A DNA stretch of 64,000 nt, taken from positions 1 through 64,000 of the forward strand of contig NZ_FNCO01000019.1 in NCBI RefSeq assembly GCF_900100795.1. The letters run 5' to 3'. Below, in pieces: positions 34,468 to 44,302 of this stretch. Both the position numbers and the translations under genes were made by a program. The notes under the pieces are model-generated. The model had not been told where the DNA came from. It searched no databases and worked only from the letters and a program-made list of their open reading frames with translations. Each line of letters starts with the position of its first letter. The stretch's first letter is position 1. This DNA is from Pseudomonas abietaniphila (GTDB lineage: Bacteria; Pseudomonadota; Gammaproteobacteria; Pseudomonadales; Pseudomonadaceae).

Positions 34468-35241
34468 TCAGTCGTAAATCGCCTTCTTTTTCCACTCGGC
34501 ATCGGTGTCGTCGGCTTTCAGGCCTTCGGTGAGCTCGTTGTGGTCATCTTCGGTCGGTGCAATGTTGTCCAGCACCATGGCATTGGCCCGTGCCAGTTGC
34601 CGCTCCATCGCCTGCAGGTGGGCTTTCCACGGCGCAGGTTCTGCCTGGTTCTTCAGGTATTGCACGCCGCGCTCAAATGCAAGACGCGCCTGGCCGGGCT
34701 GCTCCTGGTTCAAGGCTTGCTGGCCCAGGTTATTGAAGAACTCGATGTGCAGCAGGACCAGCATGTTGCGGATCTCGCGAATCCAGTGCTTGGCTTCGGC
34801 GGTCTGCAAGGCGCCATCGTGGGCCGCCCGCGTGACCTGACCATGCATGGCTTCCAGAAGAAAGCGCACGTCCTTGGCTTTGGCTTCTGTCTGAATCGGA
34901 CTGACCGGGTTGGTGACCTTGATGGCGTCGCCTTGGGCCGCCAATGCCTCGAGCTCGGTTTCGCGTTCCTGAATGCCCGGGTTGTTTCTTCTTTCCAGCG
35001 CAATCAAGCGCTTGACCACGTTCAGCTCCAGGCGCACCAGCAACAGCTTGAGTGCCGGGCTCATCAATTGGCCGGGGAAGGTTTCGGACAGTTCGCTGCA
35101 ACGCCGCAGGCGGTCGTTGAGCTCAACCAATGTGCGGGCGCGTTCGACCTTCTTGTTTTCGGCTACGTGATTCAGATAGCCCACAGCAATCAGGAGTACG
35201 ATGCCTGCTACAACCAACAGGGTGATAAAGAGTGGTGTCAC
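34468..35241 (-). CDS. Conserved hypothetical membrane-anchored coiled-coil protein
   Basis: A 257-residue protein with one N-terminal membrane helix (LFITLLVVAGIVLLIAVGYL) and an otherwise helical, charged cytoplasmic body (LVELNDRLRRCSELSETFPGQLM, AEAKHWIREIRNMLVLLHIEFFNNLGQQAL, QARLAFERGVQYLK) with a TPR-like look near the C-terminus. I recall a homologue near the tRNA genes of P. aeruginosa (around PA2819). No function is known to me. Confidence 0.75.
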   Translation of the reverse strand: MTPLFITLLVVAGIVLLIAVGYLNHVAENKKVERARTLVELNDRLRRCSELSETFPGQLMSPALKLLLVRLELNVVKRLIALERRNNPGIQERETELEALAAQGDAIKVTNPVSPIQTEAKAKDVRFLLEAMHGQVTRAAHDGALQTAEAKHWIREIRNMLVLLHIEFFNNLGQQALNQEQPGQARLAFERGVQYLKNQAEPAPWKAHLQAMERQLARANAMVLDNIAPTEDDHNELTEGLKADDTDAEWKKKAIYD

Positions 35242-35415
35242 CGTACTAGCCTCACTTCAGGTTATTTGCGCCGAGTGTAGTGGCTATGCACTATCGCGGA
35301 AAGGGTAATGGTCAGCTGGCTACTAATAGCAGCGAGCACTGACAACTCTGTATCGGCCGTCCATTACCGAAATAGAGGGCGAAGTCATTGATTTGAATAA
35401 ATTTTCATTGAGGGG

Positions 35416-35444
35416 TTGACGACCCCTCCAACCATCCATAGAAT
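35416..35444 (+). promoter_or_regulatory. Sigma-70 promoter of the tRNA cluster
   Basis: TTGACG (35416-35421), 17-base spacer, TAGAAT (35439-35444), followed by a GC-rich discriminator (GCGCGCC) as in stable-RNA promoters under stringent control. The first tRNA starts at 35506. The preceding bases (35242-35415) show nothing else. Confidence 0.85.
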
Positions 35445-35505
35445 GCGCGCCACTTGCAGCGTAAAGCACACAGCGAAGCGCGGCAGGGAGTGAATGTTGT
35501 AGCGT

Positions 35506-35581
35506 GTCCCCTTCGTCTAGTGGCCTAGGACACCGCCCTTTCACGGCGGTAACAGGGGTTCGAGTCCCCTAGGGGACGCCA
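35506..35581 (+). tRNA. tRNA-Glu (UUC)
   Basis: 76 bases with encoded CCA. Acceptor GTCCCCT/AGGGGAC, anticodon arm CCGCC-CTTTCAC-GGCGG with anticodon TTC, T arm AGGGG-TTCGAGT-CCCCT. First of four in the cluster. Confidence 0.97.
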
Positions 35582-35583
35582 TT

Positions 35584-35659
<76 letters not shown>

Positions 35660-35761
35660 ATTTTAAGCAGTTTCGCTCTTGAGCGAGGCTGAGTGAAACC
35701 AGGAAGCATCTTCGGATGGATTTCTGGAACTGAAACACAACACCATGGTGTTTCAGGCAGT

Positions 35762-35837
35762 GTCCCCTTCGTCTAGTGGCCTAGGACACCGCCCTTTCAC
35801 GGCGGTAACAGGGGTTCGAGTCCCCTAGGGGACGCCA
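35762..35837 (+). tRNA. tRNA-Glu (UUC), second copy
   Basis: Identical to the copy at 35506-35581. It lies 102 bases after the first tRNA-Gly. Confidence 0.97.
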
Positions 35838-35841
35838 TATT

Positions 35842-35917
<76 letters not shown>

Positions 35918-35928
35918 AATTCACAATA

Positions 35929-35955
35929 ACGCCGCTCATCAGAGCGGCGTTTTTG
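35929..35955 (+). terminator. Terminator of the tRNA cluster
   Basis: Stem ACGCCGCTC / GAGCGGCGT, loop ATCA, then TTTTT, 11 bases after the last tRNA. Confidence 0.9.
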
Positions 35956-36044
35956 TTTGTGCGCGTTTTTACCTTCAGCAGTGGCTCCGATGCCTGCGCA
36001 ATGGGTGTGGGCCTGACAACCGCATCAAGCCCACACCCAGACAC

Positions 36045-39000
36045 TTAGCCTTTAAGCAGCTTCAACAGCGCATCGGCATCCAGTTTCGCGCTGATCTCGC
36101 CGCCATCCAGCAGGCTGTCCGCCAGATCGCGCTTGCGCCCATGCAGAGCGACGATCTGTTCTTCGATGCTGTTTTCAGTGACCAGCCGGTAGATCGTCAC
36201 CGGCCGTTGCTGGCCCATGCGATGGGCGCGGTCGCTGGCCTGATCTTCTACGGCCGGGTTCCACCAAGGGTCGAGGTGAATAACGTAATCCGCGGCCGTC
36301 AGGTTGAGACCGCTGCCGCCCGCCTTCAGACTGATCAGGAAGATTTCACCCACGCCCGCCTGGAAGGCTTCGACGCGCTTCTGGCGTTCCTTGGCCGGGG
36401 TAGAGCCGTCCAGGTATTGATAGGCGATACCTTGCTGGTCAAGCCAGGCGCGCACGATGCTCAAGTGATCGACGAACTGGCTGAACACCAGCGCCTTGTG
36501 ACGGTTCTCCAGCAGCTCCTCGACGATCTCCTTGAAGGCCTGCAATTTGCTGCCTGGCAGCGTTGAGCCCGGCAGGACCAGAGAAGGGTGGCAGCAGAAG
36601 CGCCGCAGCCGGGTGATTTCCGCCAGCACCTGCATGGATTTCACCGCCTGCGGGTCGATACGCGAGAGCGTGTCGACCGCTTGCTGACGCAGGGCCTCGT
36701 ATTGATGAGCTTCTTCGTCCGACAGCGGCACTTTGTAGGTGATTTCGGTGCGGGCCGGGAGCTCTTCCAGCACCTGGCTTTTCAGGCGGCGCAGAATAAA
36801 CGGCTGGATCAACGCCTTGAGCGCTCGTCGTGCCGCAACATCGCCTTGCTCGATGGGCGTTGCGAAGCGCCCGGCGAAACTGTCCTGGCTGCCGAGCAGC
36901 CCTGGGTTGATGAAGCGGAACAGGTTCCACAGCTCACCGAGGTGGTTTTCCAGCGGTGTGCCGGTGGCGACCATGCGGAAATCGGCCTCCAGTGCCATGA
37001 CCGTCTGGGAGCGCTTGGTTTGTGCGTTCTTGATCGCTTGCGCTTCGTCCAGCACCACGCTGCTCCAGCGTTGCGCGGTAAAGGCAGCGGTCTCCTGTTG
37101 CAGCAGTCCATAACTGACGACCACCAGATCGCCGGGACCGAGGTCTTCCAGGCTGCGATGCTGCTGGTACAGCCGCACATTCAGGCTGGGCGCGAAACGG
37201 GCGCTTTCGGCTTGCCAGTTCAGCGTGACGGAGGTCGGTGCAACCACCAGTTGCGGACCCGAACCTGCCCGCTGCAGCAGCAGTGCGAGGGTTTGTACGG
37301 TTTTACCCAGGCCCATGTCATCGGCCAGGCAAGCGCCCACGCCCCATTGCGCGAGACGCGCCAGCCACACGAAGCCATCGTGCTGGTAATCGCGCAATTC
37401 GGCCTGCAGGGTGCCGGGCACTTGAGGCTGGTAATCGCGCAAGGATTCCAGCCTCTCGAGGTGCGTTTGCCAGCCCGCATCGGCTTCGAACTCTCCGGCC
37501 TCCTGAGCGAGACTGGCCAGCAGCGGCGTCGTCAGTGTGCTGAGGCGCAGCCCCTGATCGTTGACCCGGTCGGCCAAGTGAGCCAGTTCGTCGAGGCGCT
37601 TGCGCAGGCTGTCGTCGAGGGCCAGCCAGTCATGTTCGTTGAGTTTCAGGAAGCGTCCGGGATTGGCCTTGAGCAAGTCCAGTATCTGCTTGAGTTGGAG
37701 GACCCGGCCGTCGTCCAGGGCAATGCTGCCTTGCAGGACAAACCAGTCACCCTGTTGACGAAGCCCCAGTTTGAGCTGGCTCAGGCCGGATCGGCCCTTG
37801 ATGCGCATGCGTTCGCCTTCCGGCCAGATGCAATGAAGTTGTTCGCCGTCCAGCGCGTGCAATTCGCTGAGCAGTTGCAAGGCATGCTGAGGTTGATCCA
37901 GTTGCCACTCCTGGCCATCACTGTCGGCATAGGCCAGTCCCGGACAGCTGTGCAGCACGTGCTGCAGCGCCTGTCGTTCAGCGTCCAGATCCCGGATGAC
38001 CTGAAGTGGCTTGCCATCGCGATCGCCCAGCAGGTTTTCCGCGCCCTGGCCGGGCCGGAACCAACTGCCGTCTGCCAGTGGACGCACCAGCAATTGCAGA
38101 CGCACTCCCTCGGCCAGAGGCAACAAGTGGGCGTACAGCCGAGTGTCTGCCGGCTCCTGATCGAGGTGTCCGGTGAGCTCGGGGATGTCCGAGTGAATCG
38201 GCAGTAGCGGGGCGATTGCGCTGACGGCTTCGATCAGCTGCGCTTTCGCCTCTGTCGGCACGTTCAGGCCTTTGCCGACGATTTCCGCGATTTTGCGCAG
38301 TTCGCGGCTGATCGGATACACCAGAAGGCGGGTCGGGGTTTCTTTGTGCAGGTAGACGTGCTCTGCGCCGACAACGCCCTGCGGTTCAAGCTTGAGGTGA
38401 ATCTGCCCGCCACGGGACTGAAGGTTCAGTGAAGCCTGGCCCGCTTGCAGATCAATCCGCACATCAGGCGCGTCCTGCCAGTAAAGCGCCGGGTGTCCCA
38501 CTAACCGGGGCAAGGCCAGGCCAGCGGGCAGTTCGTAATCAACGCTGCTGTAATGGTAGTGGCTGACCACAATTGCGCTGATGGCCTGGCGGTCCTGTTC
38601 GCACAGGAAATCCATGACTGCGCTGTCGTCCATCAGGCGCTTCAACGCGACGGCGCGACCTTTGCTCCACTGGCCCTTGGCATTACGCTTCTGCTCACGA
38701 GGCTCGACTTGTACGTGATAGGTGCTGAGCGTAATCATCCAGGCCAGACGCGTGGGTTTTTCTTCGGCAGTGGCGGTGGCAGCCACCTTGCCGGGCCTGA
38801 GCTGACTCAGGGCATTGAGTGCATGCTGCCAGGCTTCCTTGCGATGAAGCAGTGACACCAGCGGCTGCAGATCGGCGCTCAGGTGCACCTCGGTCAATTG
38901 CCGGGGCGATCCGAATTGTACGGCGATCAGCGCGTCGAATTCTGCCGCGAGCCAGGCGTAGCCTTCCCGGTCAAGTTGATCGCGATAATCTTCCAGGGTC

Positions 39001-40139
39001 GTGTGCCATTTGTCCTGGCGCGCCTGGGGTGCGTCCAGCCAGTACAAAGCTAGCGCCAACATCAGGCCATCCATGCCATTCAACGTGGACGGAAGATGCG
39101 ACGACGACATGGACGACTTTTCGCCTTTTAACTGTTCCAGCAAGTGTTCAAAGACGTCGTAGGCCGCGCCGTAATTCTCCTTCATTCCTAAGGTGATGGC
39201 TTGTTTGAGCTGCGCATGTTGTTTCGGGTCGTTCTCGGCGAACAGTGCCAGGCAGTAAAACCCATTGAGCACTGGCGGTAGATCGATCTTGCGCTTCTTG
39301 AGGAGCCTGCGCATTTCGGTGAGCCAGTTGCGTAAAAGCAGCAGCGTCTCGGTCACCTGACCCCGCAGGATCGCGTTGATGGTTCGGTGCATGAGCTCCA
39401 GCTCATTTGCGCCCAGGTAATCGAGCATCTCCCAGTCGCCACGCCACAACGCCTGGAGTGAGAGCTCCAATGTCAGCTCGAAGGAAGGCTGGATCTCCAC
39501 CTCGCGCAGGGCCAGTTCGTAGGTGTGCCCCGCAGGGCCCAGTCGCGTGTTGAGCAGATTGAGGTGGTCTTCCACCAACACCGCTCGCGCTGCGTCATCG
39601 AGCCGGGCAAACACCTCGAGGCCTTCCGGATTACCTTGCAACACGTGCATAGGGTGCGGAGCGGAGTTAGTGGGGTGGACAAAAATGTACGTGGCCAGTT
39701 GCAGCGATTGCTCCAATTCGCCTGTATCGCCGATGAGCAGGCTGAGCCAGAGGTCTTGCAGTATTCGTGATCGGGAGGGTGTCTGCCAGGCACTGAGTTG
39801 GGGCAAGCCGGCAATGATCTCGTGTAGCCATTGGTTACGGTCAGGCGCGTTCAGCAAGGCCAGCAACACGTGGTTGCGGCGCGCTGGGGCGACGCTGAAG
39901 TATTGCCCTTCAGGTTGCTGATCCAGCACCACCCACTCTTCGTGCTGCAGCCATTCCAGCATCTCGACCAGCGCAGGGGCTTCCACCCGCTTGCCGTGGA
40001 AGTCCTGCACGTCCATCGCCCGCAGAAGTTTGAGCAGCGACGTCTTACCCTTGCCGGGAAACGAAGTCACTAAACCAAACAAGACCCTCATGCAGTTATC
40101 GGGCAGGTGATCAGGGTTTTGGGGTTCGCTGAACAGCAT
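36045..40139 (-). CDS. SNF2-family helicase/ATPase (HepA/RapA-like)
   Basis: About 1,364 residues. The C-terminal ~480 residues are a full SNF2 motor: LADDMGLGKTVQTLALL (I), VVAPTSVTLNWQAE (Ia), VVLDEAQAIKN (II, DEAQ), MVATGTPLENHLGELWNLF (III), VFSQFVDHL (IV), FLISLKAGGSGLNLT (V) and DQASDRAHRMGQ (VI). The large N-terminal half is helical, with no domain I recognise except a helicase-associated region. Such proteins remodel DNA- or RNA polymerase-bound complexes. I take the ATG at 40139, which has GAGGT before it; ATG at 40151 or 40091 are alternatives. Confidence 0.9.
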   Translation of the reverse strand: MLFSEPQNPDHLPDNCMRVLFGLVTSFPGKGKTSLLKLLRAMDVQDFHGKRVEAPALVEMLEWLQHEEWVVLDQQPEGQYFSVAPARRNHVLLALLNAPDRNQWLHEIIAGLPQLSAWQTPSRSRILQDLWLSLLIGDTGELEQSLQLATYIFVHPTNSAPHPMHVLQGNPEGLEVFARLDDAARAVLVEDHLNLLNTRLGPAGHTYELALREVEIQPSFELTLELSLQALWRGDWEMLDYLGANELELMHRTINAILRGQVTETLLLLRNWLTEMRRLLKKRKIDLPPVLNGFYCLALFAENDPKQHAQLKQAITLGMKENYGAAYDVFEHLLEQLKGEKSSMSSSHLPSTLNGMDGLMLALALYWLDAPQARQDKWHTTLEDYRDQLDREGYAWLAAEFDALIAVQFGSPRQLTEVHLSADLQPLVSLLHRKEAWQHALNALSQLRPGKVAATATAEEKPTRLAWMITLSTYHVQVEPREQKRNAKGQWSKGRAVALKRLMDDSAVMDFLCEQDRQAISAIVVSHYHYSSVDYELPAGLALPRLVGHPALYWQDAPDVRIDLQAGQASLNLQSRGGQIHLKLEPQGVVGAEHVYLHKETPTRLLVYPISRELRKIAEIVGKGLNVPTEAKAQLIEAVSAIAPLLPIHSDIPELTGHLDQEPADTRLYAHLLPLAEGVRLQLLVRPLADGSWFRPGQGAENLLGDRDGKPLQVIRDLDAERQALQHVLHSCPGLAYADSDGQEWQLDQPQHALQLLSELHALDGEQLHCIWPEGERMRIKGRSGLSQLKLGLRQQGDWFVLQGSIALDDGRVLQLKQILDLLKANPGRFLKLNEHDWLALDDSLRKRLDELAHLADRVNDQGLRLSTLTTPLLASLAQEAGEFEADAGWQTHLERLESLRDYQPQVPGTLQAELRDYQHDGFVWLARLAQWGVGACLADDMGLGKTVQTLALLLQRAGSGPQLVVAPTSVTLNWQAESARFAPSLNVRLYQQHRSLEDLGPGDLVVVSYGLLQQETAAFTAQRWSSVVLDEAQAIKNAQTKRSQTVMALEADFRMVATGTPLENHLGELWNLFRFINPGLLGSQDSFAGRFATPIEQGDVAARRALKALIQPFILRRLKSQVLEELPARTEITYKVPLSDEEAHQYEALRQQAVDTLSRIDPQAVKSMQVLAEITRLRRFCCHPSLVLPGSTLPGSKLQAFKEIVEELLENRHKALVFSQFVDHLSIVRAWLDQQGIAYQYLDGSTPAKERQKRVEAFQAGVGEIFLISLKAGGSGLNLTAADYVIHLDPWWNPAVEDQASDRAHRMGQQRPVTIYRLVTENSIEEQIVALHGRKRDLADSLLDGGEISAKLDADALLKLLKG

Positions 40140-40388
40140 TCTGGACCTCATTGGACACGCGGTCGCCTGGGAGGCGGTGACTCATCCTCAGGCAAAGCTC
40201 GTATTTTTCACGAGACAGGGGCGCTTGTCGAACTTCCTCCCTGCGCCGGTCAAGCGAACGGCTGCAAATTCGCATTGCTGACACCTTGCAACACCGCATG
40301 ATTTCGGCTGAATGGGTTGATCGCCGGGTGGGAGAGGCCGCTGACTCCAACACTCTGGTACGTTGCCACGGCTTCGAGGATCGAAATG

Positions 40389-40860
40389 GATCACCATGGA
40401 TCGACGCGGATCGCAATGGATCGACGCGGTCCCTGTAGGAGACGTCGGAGGTTACGACGGCAGCGAACGCGGTGTGTCATTTACCCCCGATGGTTGCTGA
40501 CCCACCGCATCCATCGGAATGCCCCCCAGACCCAGCTCACACATTCATGCGTTGCGACGGCCTCGTGGATCGACGCGGTCCCTGTAGGAGACGTCGGAGG
40601 TTACGACGGCAGCGAACGCGGTGTGTCATTTACCCCCGATGGTTGCTGACCCACCGCATTCATCGGAATGCCCCCAGACCGAGCTCACACATTCATGCGT
40701 TGCGACGGCTTCATGGACCGACGCGGTCCCTGTAGGAGACGTCGGAGGTTACGACGGCAGCGAACGCGATGTGTCATTTACCCCCGATGGTTGCTGACCC
40801 ACCGCATTCATCGGAATGCCCCCAGACCGAGCTCACACATTCCTGCGTTTGACTGCAGGT
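40389..40860. repeat. Three tandem copies of a ~148-bp repeat
   Basis: Units begin near 40419, 40568 and 40716 (anchor CCCTGTAGGAGACGTCGG at 40431, 40580, 40728; periods 149 and 148). Each contains TCGGAGGTTACGACGGCAGC, GGTTGCTGACCCACCGCAT and GAGCTCACACATTC-like blocks, and copies 2 and 3 are almost identical. The array is preceded by short imperfect repeats of ATGGATCGACGCGGATCG (40389-40430). Open frames crossing it are made of the repeat and lack ribosome binding sites. The gap 40152-40901 holds nothing else. Confidence 0.85.
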
Positions 40861-40901
40861 CGAAAAGCTGCGCTCATCCGATGGCTCTGCGCGTTTGCTC
40901 G

Positions 40902-41912
40902 CTAGCGCGCTGCTTGTGGATTGTTCTGTTCGGCGGCTTGCTCAGCGGCCAGGCGAATGGCGTTGAACCCCGGATCGAAGCCATGGGATACGTCCACATG
41001 CTTGTTCAGGATGCCCTCGCGCTCATAGATATCCGCGGTGTTCTGCAGGCCTTTGATGACGCTGTCATCAATGCTCACGCGTTCCATTTTGGTGTCCTGG
41101 TTGACAGCCAGATGCACGTCCAGTGGCAAGCCGGTGACCTTGGTCTGCGCGGCGGCGTACTCCTTGGGATGCGCATTGACCCACCGATAGGCGCGGTCCA
41201 GTCGCACGACAAAATCATCCAGCTGCGCGCGTTTTTCGGCGATGGCCTTGCTGGTAGCAGCAACGTAAGAGTGATTGGTCAACAGGTCCGGACCGTTGGG
41301 CAGGATCCGCGCGCCGCTCTGCGTTGCGACGGTGGTGTAGGGCGCCCAGGTCGCCCAGGCATCGGCATCCCCGTTGTCGAGGATCAACCGTGATTCACTC
41401 GGCAAGAGGTACACGAAGCTGACATCGCTGGTTTTCAGACCCGCCTCATTGAGCGCGCGAATCGCCAGGTAATGACCGATGGAACCGCGCCCGGTGACGA
41501 TGCGTTTGCCCTTGAGGTCGGCCACGGACGTGATCGGCGAATCGTTGCGCACGATGAGCGCGGTGGTGTAGCGGCCGTTGACGTGGGTGATGCTGATGAC
41601 CTTCAACGATGCTCCGGCCCCCAGTGCGAACACATAAGGCGCATCGCCCAGCGCGCCGACGTCCACCGCACCGGCATTGAGCGCCTCACCCAGCGGGGAC
41701 GCGGAAGGGAATTCGGAGAACTTGATCTCGTAAGGTACGTCTTTCAGTTCGCCCGAAACCGCCAGCAGTATTTTCAGCGCCGATTTCTGATTGGCGACGA
41801 GTAAGGGTTGCAGCGGTTCGGCGGCTTGGGCGTATTGACCCAGAAAAAGCGCCAGCAGGGTGCCGAGCAGCAGTGATTTGGCGCGTAGCCGTGAGCTGAT
41901 TGAGGCTGACAT
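40902..41912 (-). CDS. Aliphatic sulfonate/taurine-type ABC substrate-binding protein (SsuA/TauA/NrtA family)
   Basis: A 336-residue periplasmic binding protein from the ATG at 41912 (GGAG upstream); the ATG at 41927 has none. A signal peptide (LLLGTLLALFLGQYAQA, cut near AQA-AEP) leads into the NMT1/SsuA fold: EIKFSEFPSASPLGEALNAGAVDVGALGDAPYVFA, SVADLKGKRIVTGRGSIGHY and DADAWATWAPY. It should bind a sulfonate or sulfate ester. No matching permease or ATPase is in the window, so it probably feeds a transporter encoded elsewhere. It lies downstream of the rhodanese gene. Confidence 0.88.
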   Translation of the reverse strand: MSASISSRLRAKSLLLGTLLALFLGQYAQAAEPLQPLLVANQKSALKILLAVSGELKDVPYEIKFSEFPSASPLGEALNAGAVDVGALGDAPYVFALGAGASLKVISITHVNGRYTTALIVRNDSPITSVADLKGKRIVTGRGSIGHYLAIRALNEAGLKTSDVSFVYLLPSESRLILDNGDADAWATWAPYTTVATQSGARILPNGPDLLTNHSYVAATSKAIAEKRAQLDDFVVRLDRAYRWVNAHPKEYAAAQTKVTGLPLDVHLAVNQDTKMERVSIDDSVIKGLQNTADIYEREGILNKHVDVSHGFDPGFNAIRLAAEQAAEQNNPQAAR

Positions 41913-42042
41913 GAGACGGTGCTCCATGCGTTAGGTGAGGAGGTTGTGAATAAGGGGATACCAGGCGCAAGGGCTCTCGCCTGGCGTCAATCCCGCAGGT
42001 TCTTTAGCGTTCAGATAAGGGGTTTTGCCGACGGCGCGCTGC

Positions 42043-43623
42043 TCAGATCACATGGAACCCATGTGTCCCGTCGCGTCCCAGTTGCTCGATCAGGCCAAAC
42101 TCCCAGTCCAGGTAAGCCTGCATCGCTTCGCGCGGCGCGTCGGTGCCTTCATAGGGGCGTCGGTAGCGGTCGATGCGCGGGGAGGCGAGGTGGGTTTCAC
42201 CGCTTTCCCGTTCAAAACCGGCAGCGATCCAGCTGGCGGTGCCGTCCCTGAGCAGAAACACCGGTTTACCGGTCAGGGCTTCGACTTCAGGCACGGCCAG
42301 GCGCGCCAGTTTGCTGCTACCGCAGGTCAAGACGTAGCGATCGGCGGCGGGGATTTTTCGCAGCGCGTTGGACAGGTCGGCGCGCAACGTCCACCAGGCC
42401 CCCGGGATGTGCTGCTTCACATAGTTGGCGCTGGCGGTGAAATCCAGCACCGCGACACCGCCATGCTGCTGCCATTGGCGCAACGTATCGGCACTGATTT
42501 CTTCGGCCTGCCAAGGCGTCGGGATCGGGGCGATCCAAGGACCGGTTTCGCTGAAGTCCCGAGGCGTGAGGTCATCGAGCACGAACACCTCCCAACCCAG
42601 TTGCGCCAGCCACGAGGCCGACATGTTGGCGCGCACGCCGTCGTCATCGACCAAGGCGATTCGGGCGCCGCGCACGCTGGCGTAGTGATCGGTTTCCTGC
42701 ACCAGTTGCCCACCCGGCGTCGAGCGCGCCCCGGGTAGATGACCGGCTTCGAATTCCTCTGGCGTGCGCACGTCGAACAGGTACGTCGTGCGCGTCAGCT
42801 CAGACTGCCAGGTGTGCAGGTCACGTCGGGTTCCGCGTTTCACCCCTGCGGTGTCGGCCACCTTGCGCCCGTCGGCCCGGGCGACCTCAAGGGTTGTGTC
42901 GCTCACCGCGGGGAAGCGTCGCGCCTGGCCATGATCCGGCGTCTGCCCGGCGAGCAGCCAACCGATGGTGCCGTTGCGCAGCGCGGAAACCGGATTGGGC
43001 AGACCGGCGTTCACCAGCGACTGAGTGCCGATGATGCTGCGGGTTCGCCCGGCGCAATTGACGATGATCCGGGTCTTGGGATCGGGCGCGAGTTCCCGGG
43101 CGCGCAGCACCAGTTCGGCGCCGGGCACGCTGACGCCGGTCGGGATGCTCATGGTCTGGTATTCATCAAAGCGGCGGGCATCGAGCACCACCACATCGGC
43201 TTTGCTGTCGAGCAGCTGCTTCACGTCCTCGGCGGCAAGCGACGGTGTGTGGCGATGATGCTCGACCAGTTCGCCGAACGCTTTGCTCGGGACGTTGACG
43301 TCGATAAACAGTTCGCCGCCGGCGTCGCGCCAACCCTGTAGGCCGTCTTCGAGCACCTTCACATCGCTATAGCCCAACTCGATAAGGCGGGAGAGGGCAG
43401 GCTGGACCAGGCCTTCGCCATTGTCGTAGAGGGTGATCGCGGTGTCGCGACGTGGGATGCGCGACAGCACCTCCAGCTCCAGTTTCGACAACGGGATGTT
43501 GGCGGCGAACAGCGGATGGCCTTCGGCGAAGGGGGCTTCTTCGCGCACATCGACCAGCGCGACTTCGTCATGGGCGAGCAAGGCAGCGCGAATATCGGCA
43601 AACGAACGGGTGTGTGTCGTCAT
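42043..43623 (-). CDS. Four-domain rhodanese (sulfurtransferase)
   Basis: A 526-residue cytoplasmic protein with four rhodanese domains, at about 5-115, 125-230, 265-365 and 375-485. Only domains 2 and 4 keep an active-site cysteine, Cys190 (IIVNCAGRTRS) and Cys434 (YVLTCGSSKLA); the loops of domains 1 and 3 read LYDNGEG and LVDDDGV. Rhodaneses move sulfane sulfur between thiosulfate or persulfides and acceptors. It overlaps the upstream 3-mercaptopropionate dioxygenase gene by four bases (ATGA), so the two are coupled, as in P. aeruginosa PA2602-PA2603. Confidence 0.9.
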   Translation of the reverse strand: MTTHTRSFADIRAALLAHDEVALVDVREEAPFAEGHPLFAANIPLSKLELEVLSRIPRRDTAITLYDNGEGLVQPALSRLIELGYSDVKVLEDGLQGWRDAGGELFIDVNVPSKAFGELVEHHRHTPSLAAEDVKQLLDSKADVVVLDARRFDEYQTMSIPTGVSVPGAELVLRARELAPDPKTRIIVNCAGRTRSIIGTQSLVNAGLPNPVSALRNGTIGWLLAGQTPDHGQARRFPAVSDTTLEVARADGRKVADTAGVKRGTRRDLHTWQSELTRTTYLFDVRTPEEFEAGHLPGARSTPGGQLVQETDHYASVRGARIALVDDDGVRANMSASWLAQLGWEVFVLDDLTPRDFSETGPWIAPIPTPWQAEEISADTLRQWQQHGGVAVLDFTASANYVKQHIPGAWWTLRADLSNALRKIPAADRYVLTCGSSKLARLAVPEVEALTGKPVFLLRDGTASWIAAGFERESGETHLASPRIDRYRRPYEGTDAPREAMQAYLDWEFGLIEQLGRDGTHGFHVI

Positions 43624-44228
43624 TGGGCTTGGTTCTCTTTGGACAGGTCCCAGATGTTCGGGAGGTAGGCATTCGAATAGCCGGAGATGAACAGTTTCTC
43701 GCTGCCGTCCGATTGATAGACGGCACGCTTTACCGCGCCGATGTTGGCGCCGTAGACATGGATGCTGATTGAAACCTGATCCGCGAACGCGTTGCTGACC
43801 TGATGAATGTCGTTGCGGTGCGGCGACAGCGCTTCCACGTGACCCGGTTCAAGCCTGATGGCAGCGCCTTCCTTCTCCAGACGCCCATCCACGCTGCGCG
43901 CGAAACCCTGTGAGAACTCAGCGCCGCGCAACATGCCGATCAGTCCCCAGACCCGATGATCGTGGATCGGTGTGCGCTGACCCGGTCCCCAGACAAAGCT
44001 GACCACCGAGAACCGCTGACGGGCATCGGCGTGCAGCAGAAATTGTTGGTAGCGGGTCGGATCGGGAGTGGCGAACTCATCGGGCAGCCAGTCGTCGTGA
44101 CGCACCAGTTGCCCCAGCAGCTTGCCGCCACGATGCAGCAGGTCGGCTTCGCCGGAGTCACTGTCGATCAGTTCCGCCAGGGCGCCAATAAAGGCCCTCA
44201 GCCGTTCGGGGTGTCGGGGATGAGTCAT
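43620..44228 (-). CDS. 3-mercaptopropionate dioxygenase (cysteine dioxygenase superfamily)
   Basis: A 202-residue cupin from the ATG at 44228 (GGAG upstream). Iron ligands are His89, His91 (PIHDHRVWG) and His142 (DIHQV), with the Ser155-His157-Tyr159 triad (SISIHVYG). The numbering coincides with the characterised P. aeruginosa 3-mercaptopropionate dioxygenase (PA2602), which argues for that over mammalian-type cysteine dioxygenase. It oxidises the thiol to 3-sulfinopropionate, possibly also cysteine slowly. It is first in the dioxygenase-rhodanese unit and divergent from a LysR regulator. Confidence 0.92.
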   Translation of the reverse strand: MTHPRHPERLRAFIGALAELIDSDSGEADLLHRGGKLLGQLVRHDDWLPDEFATPDPTRYQQFLLHADARQRFSVVSFVWGPGQRTPIHDHRVWGLIGMLRGAEFSQGFARSVDGRLEKEGAAIRLEPGHVEALSPHRNDIHQVSNAFADQVSISIHVYGANIGAVKRAVYQSDGSEKLFISGYSNAYLPNIWDLSKENQAQ

Positions 44229-44302
44229 GTCCGCTCCGCTGCAGATTCCAAGGCTCAATATAAGCATAATGCTGGCGTTTAATATGCTATTTATTAATGA
44301 TT

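Noticed and set aside
40041..40091. PGKGKTSLL near the N-terminus of the SNF2 protein as a Walker A motif
   Set aside because: The Gly five residues before GKT is missing (SFPGKGKT), and no Walker B partner is nearby; the real motor is at the C-terminus.
40317..40735. Open frames within the 148-bp repeats as small repeat proteins
   Set aside because: Their sequence simply repeats with the DNA unit, changes frame between copies and has no initiation signal.
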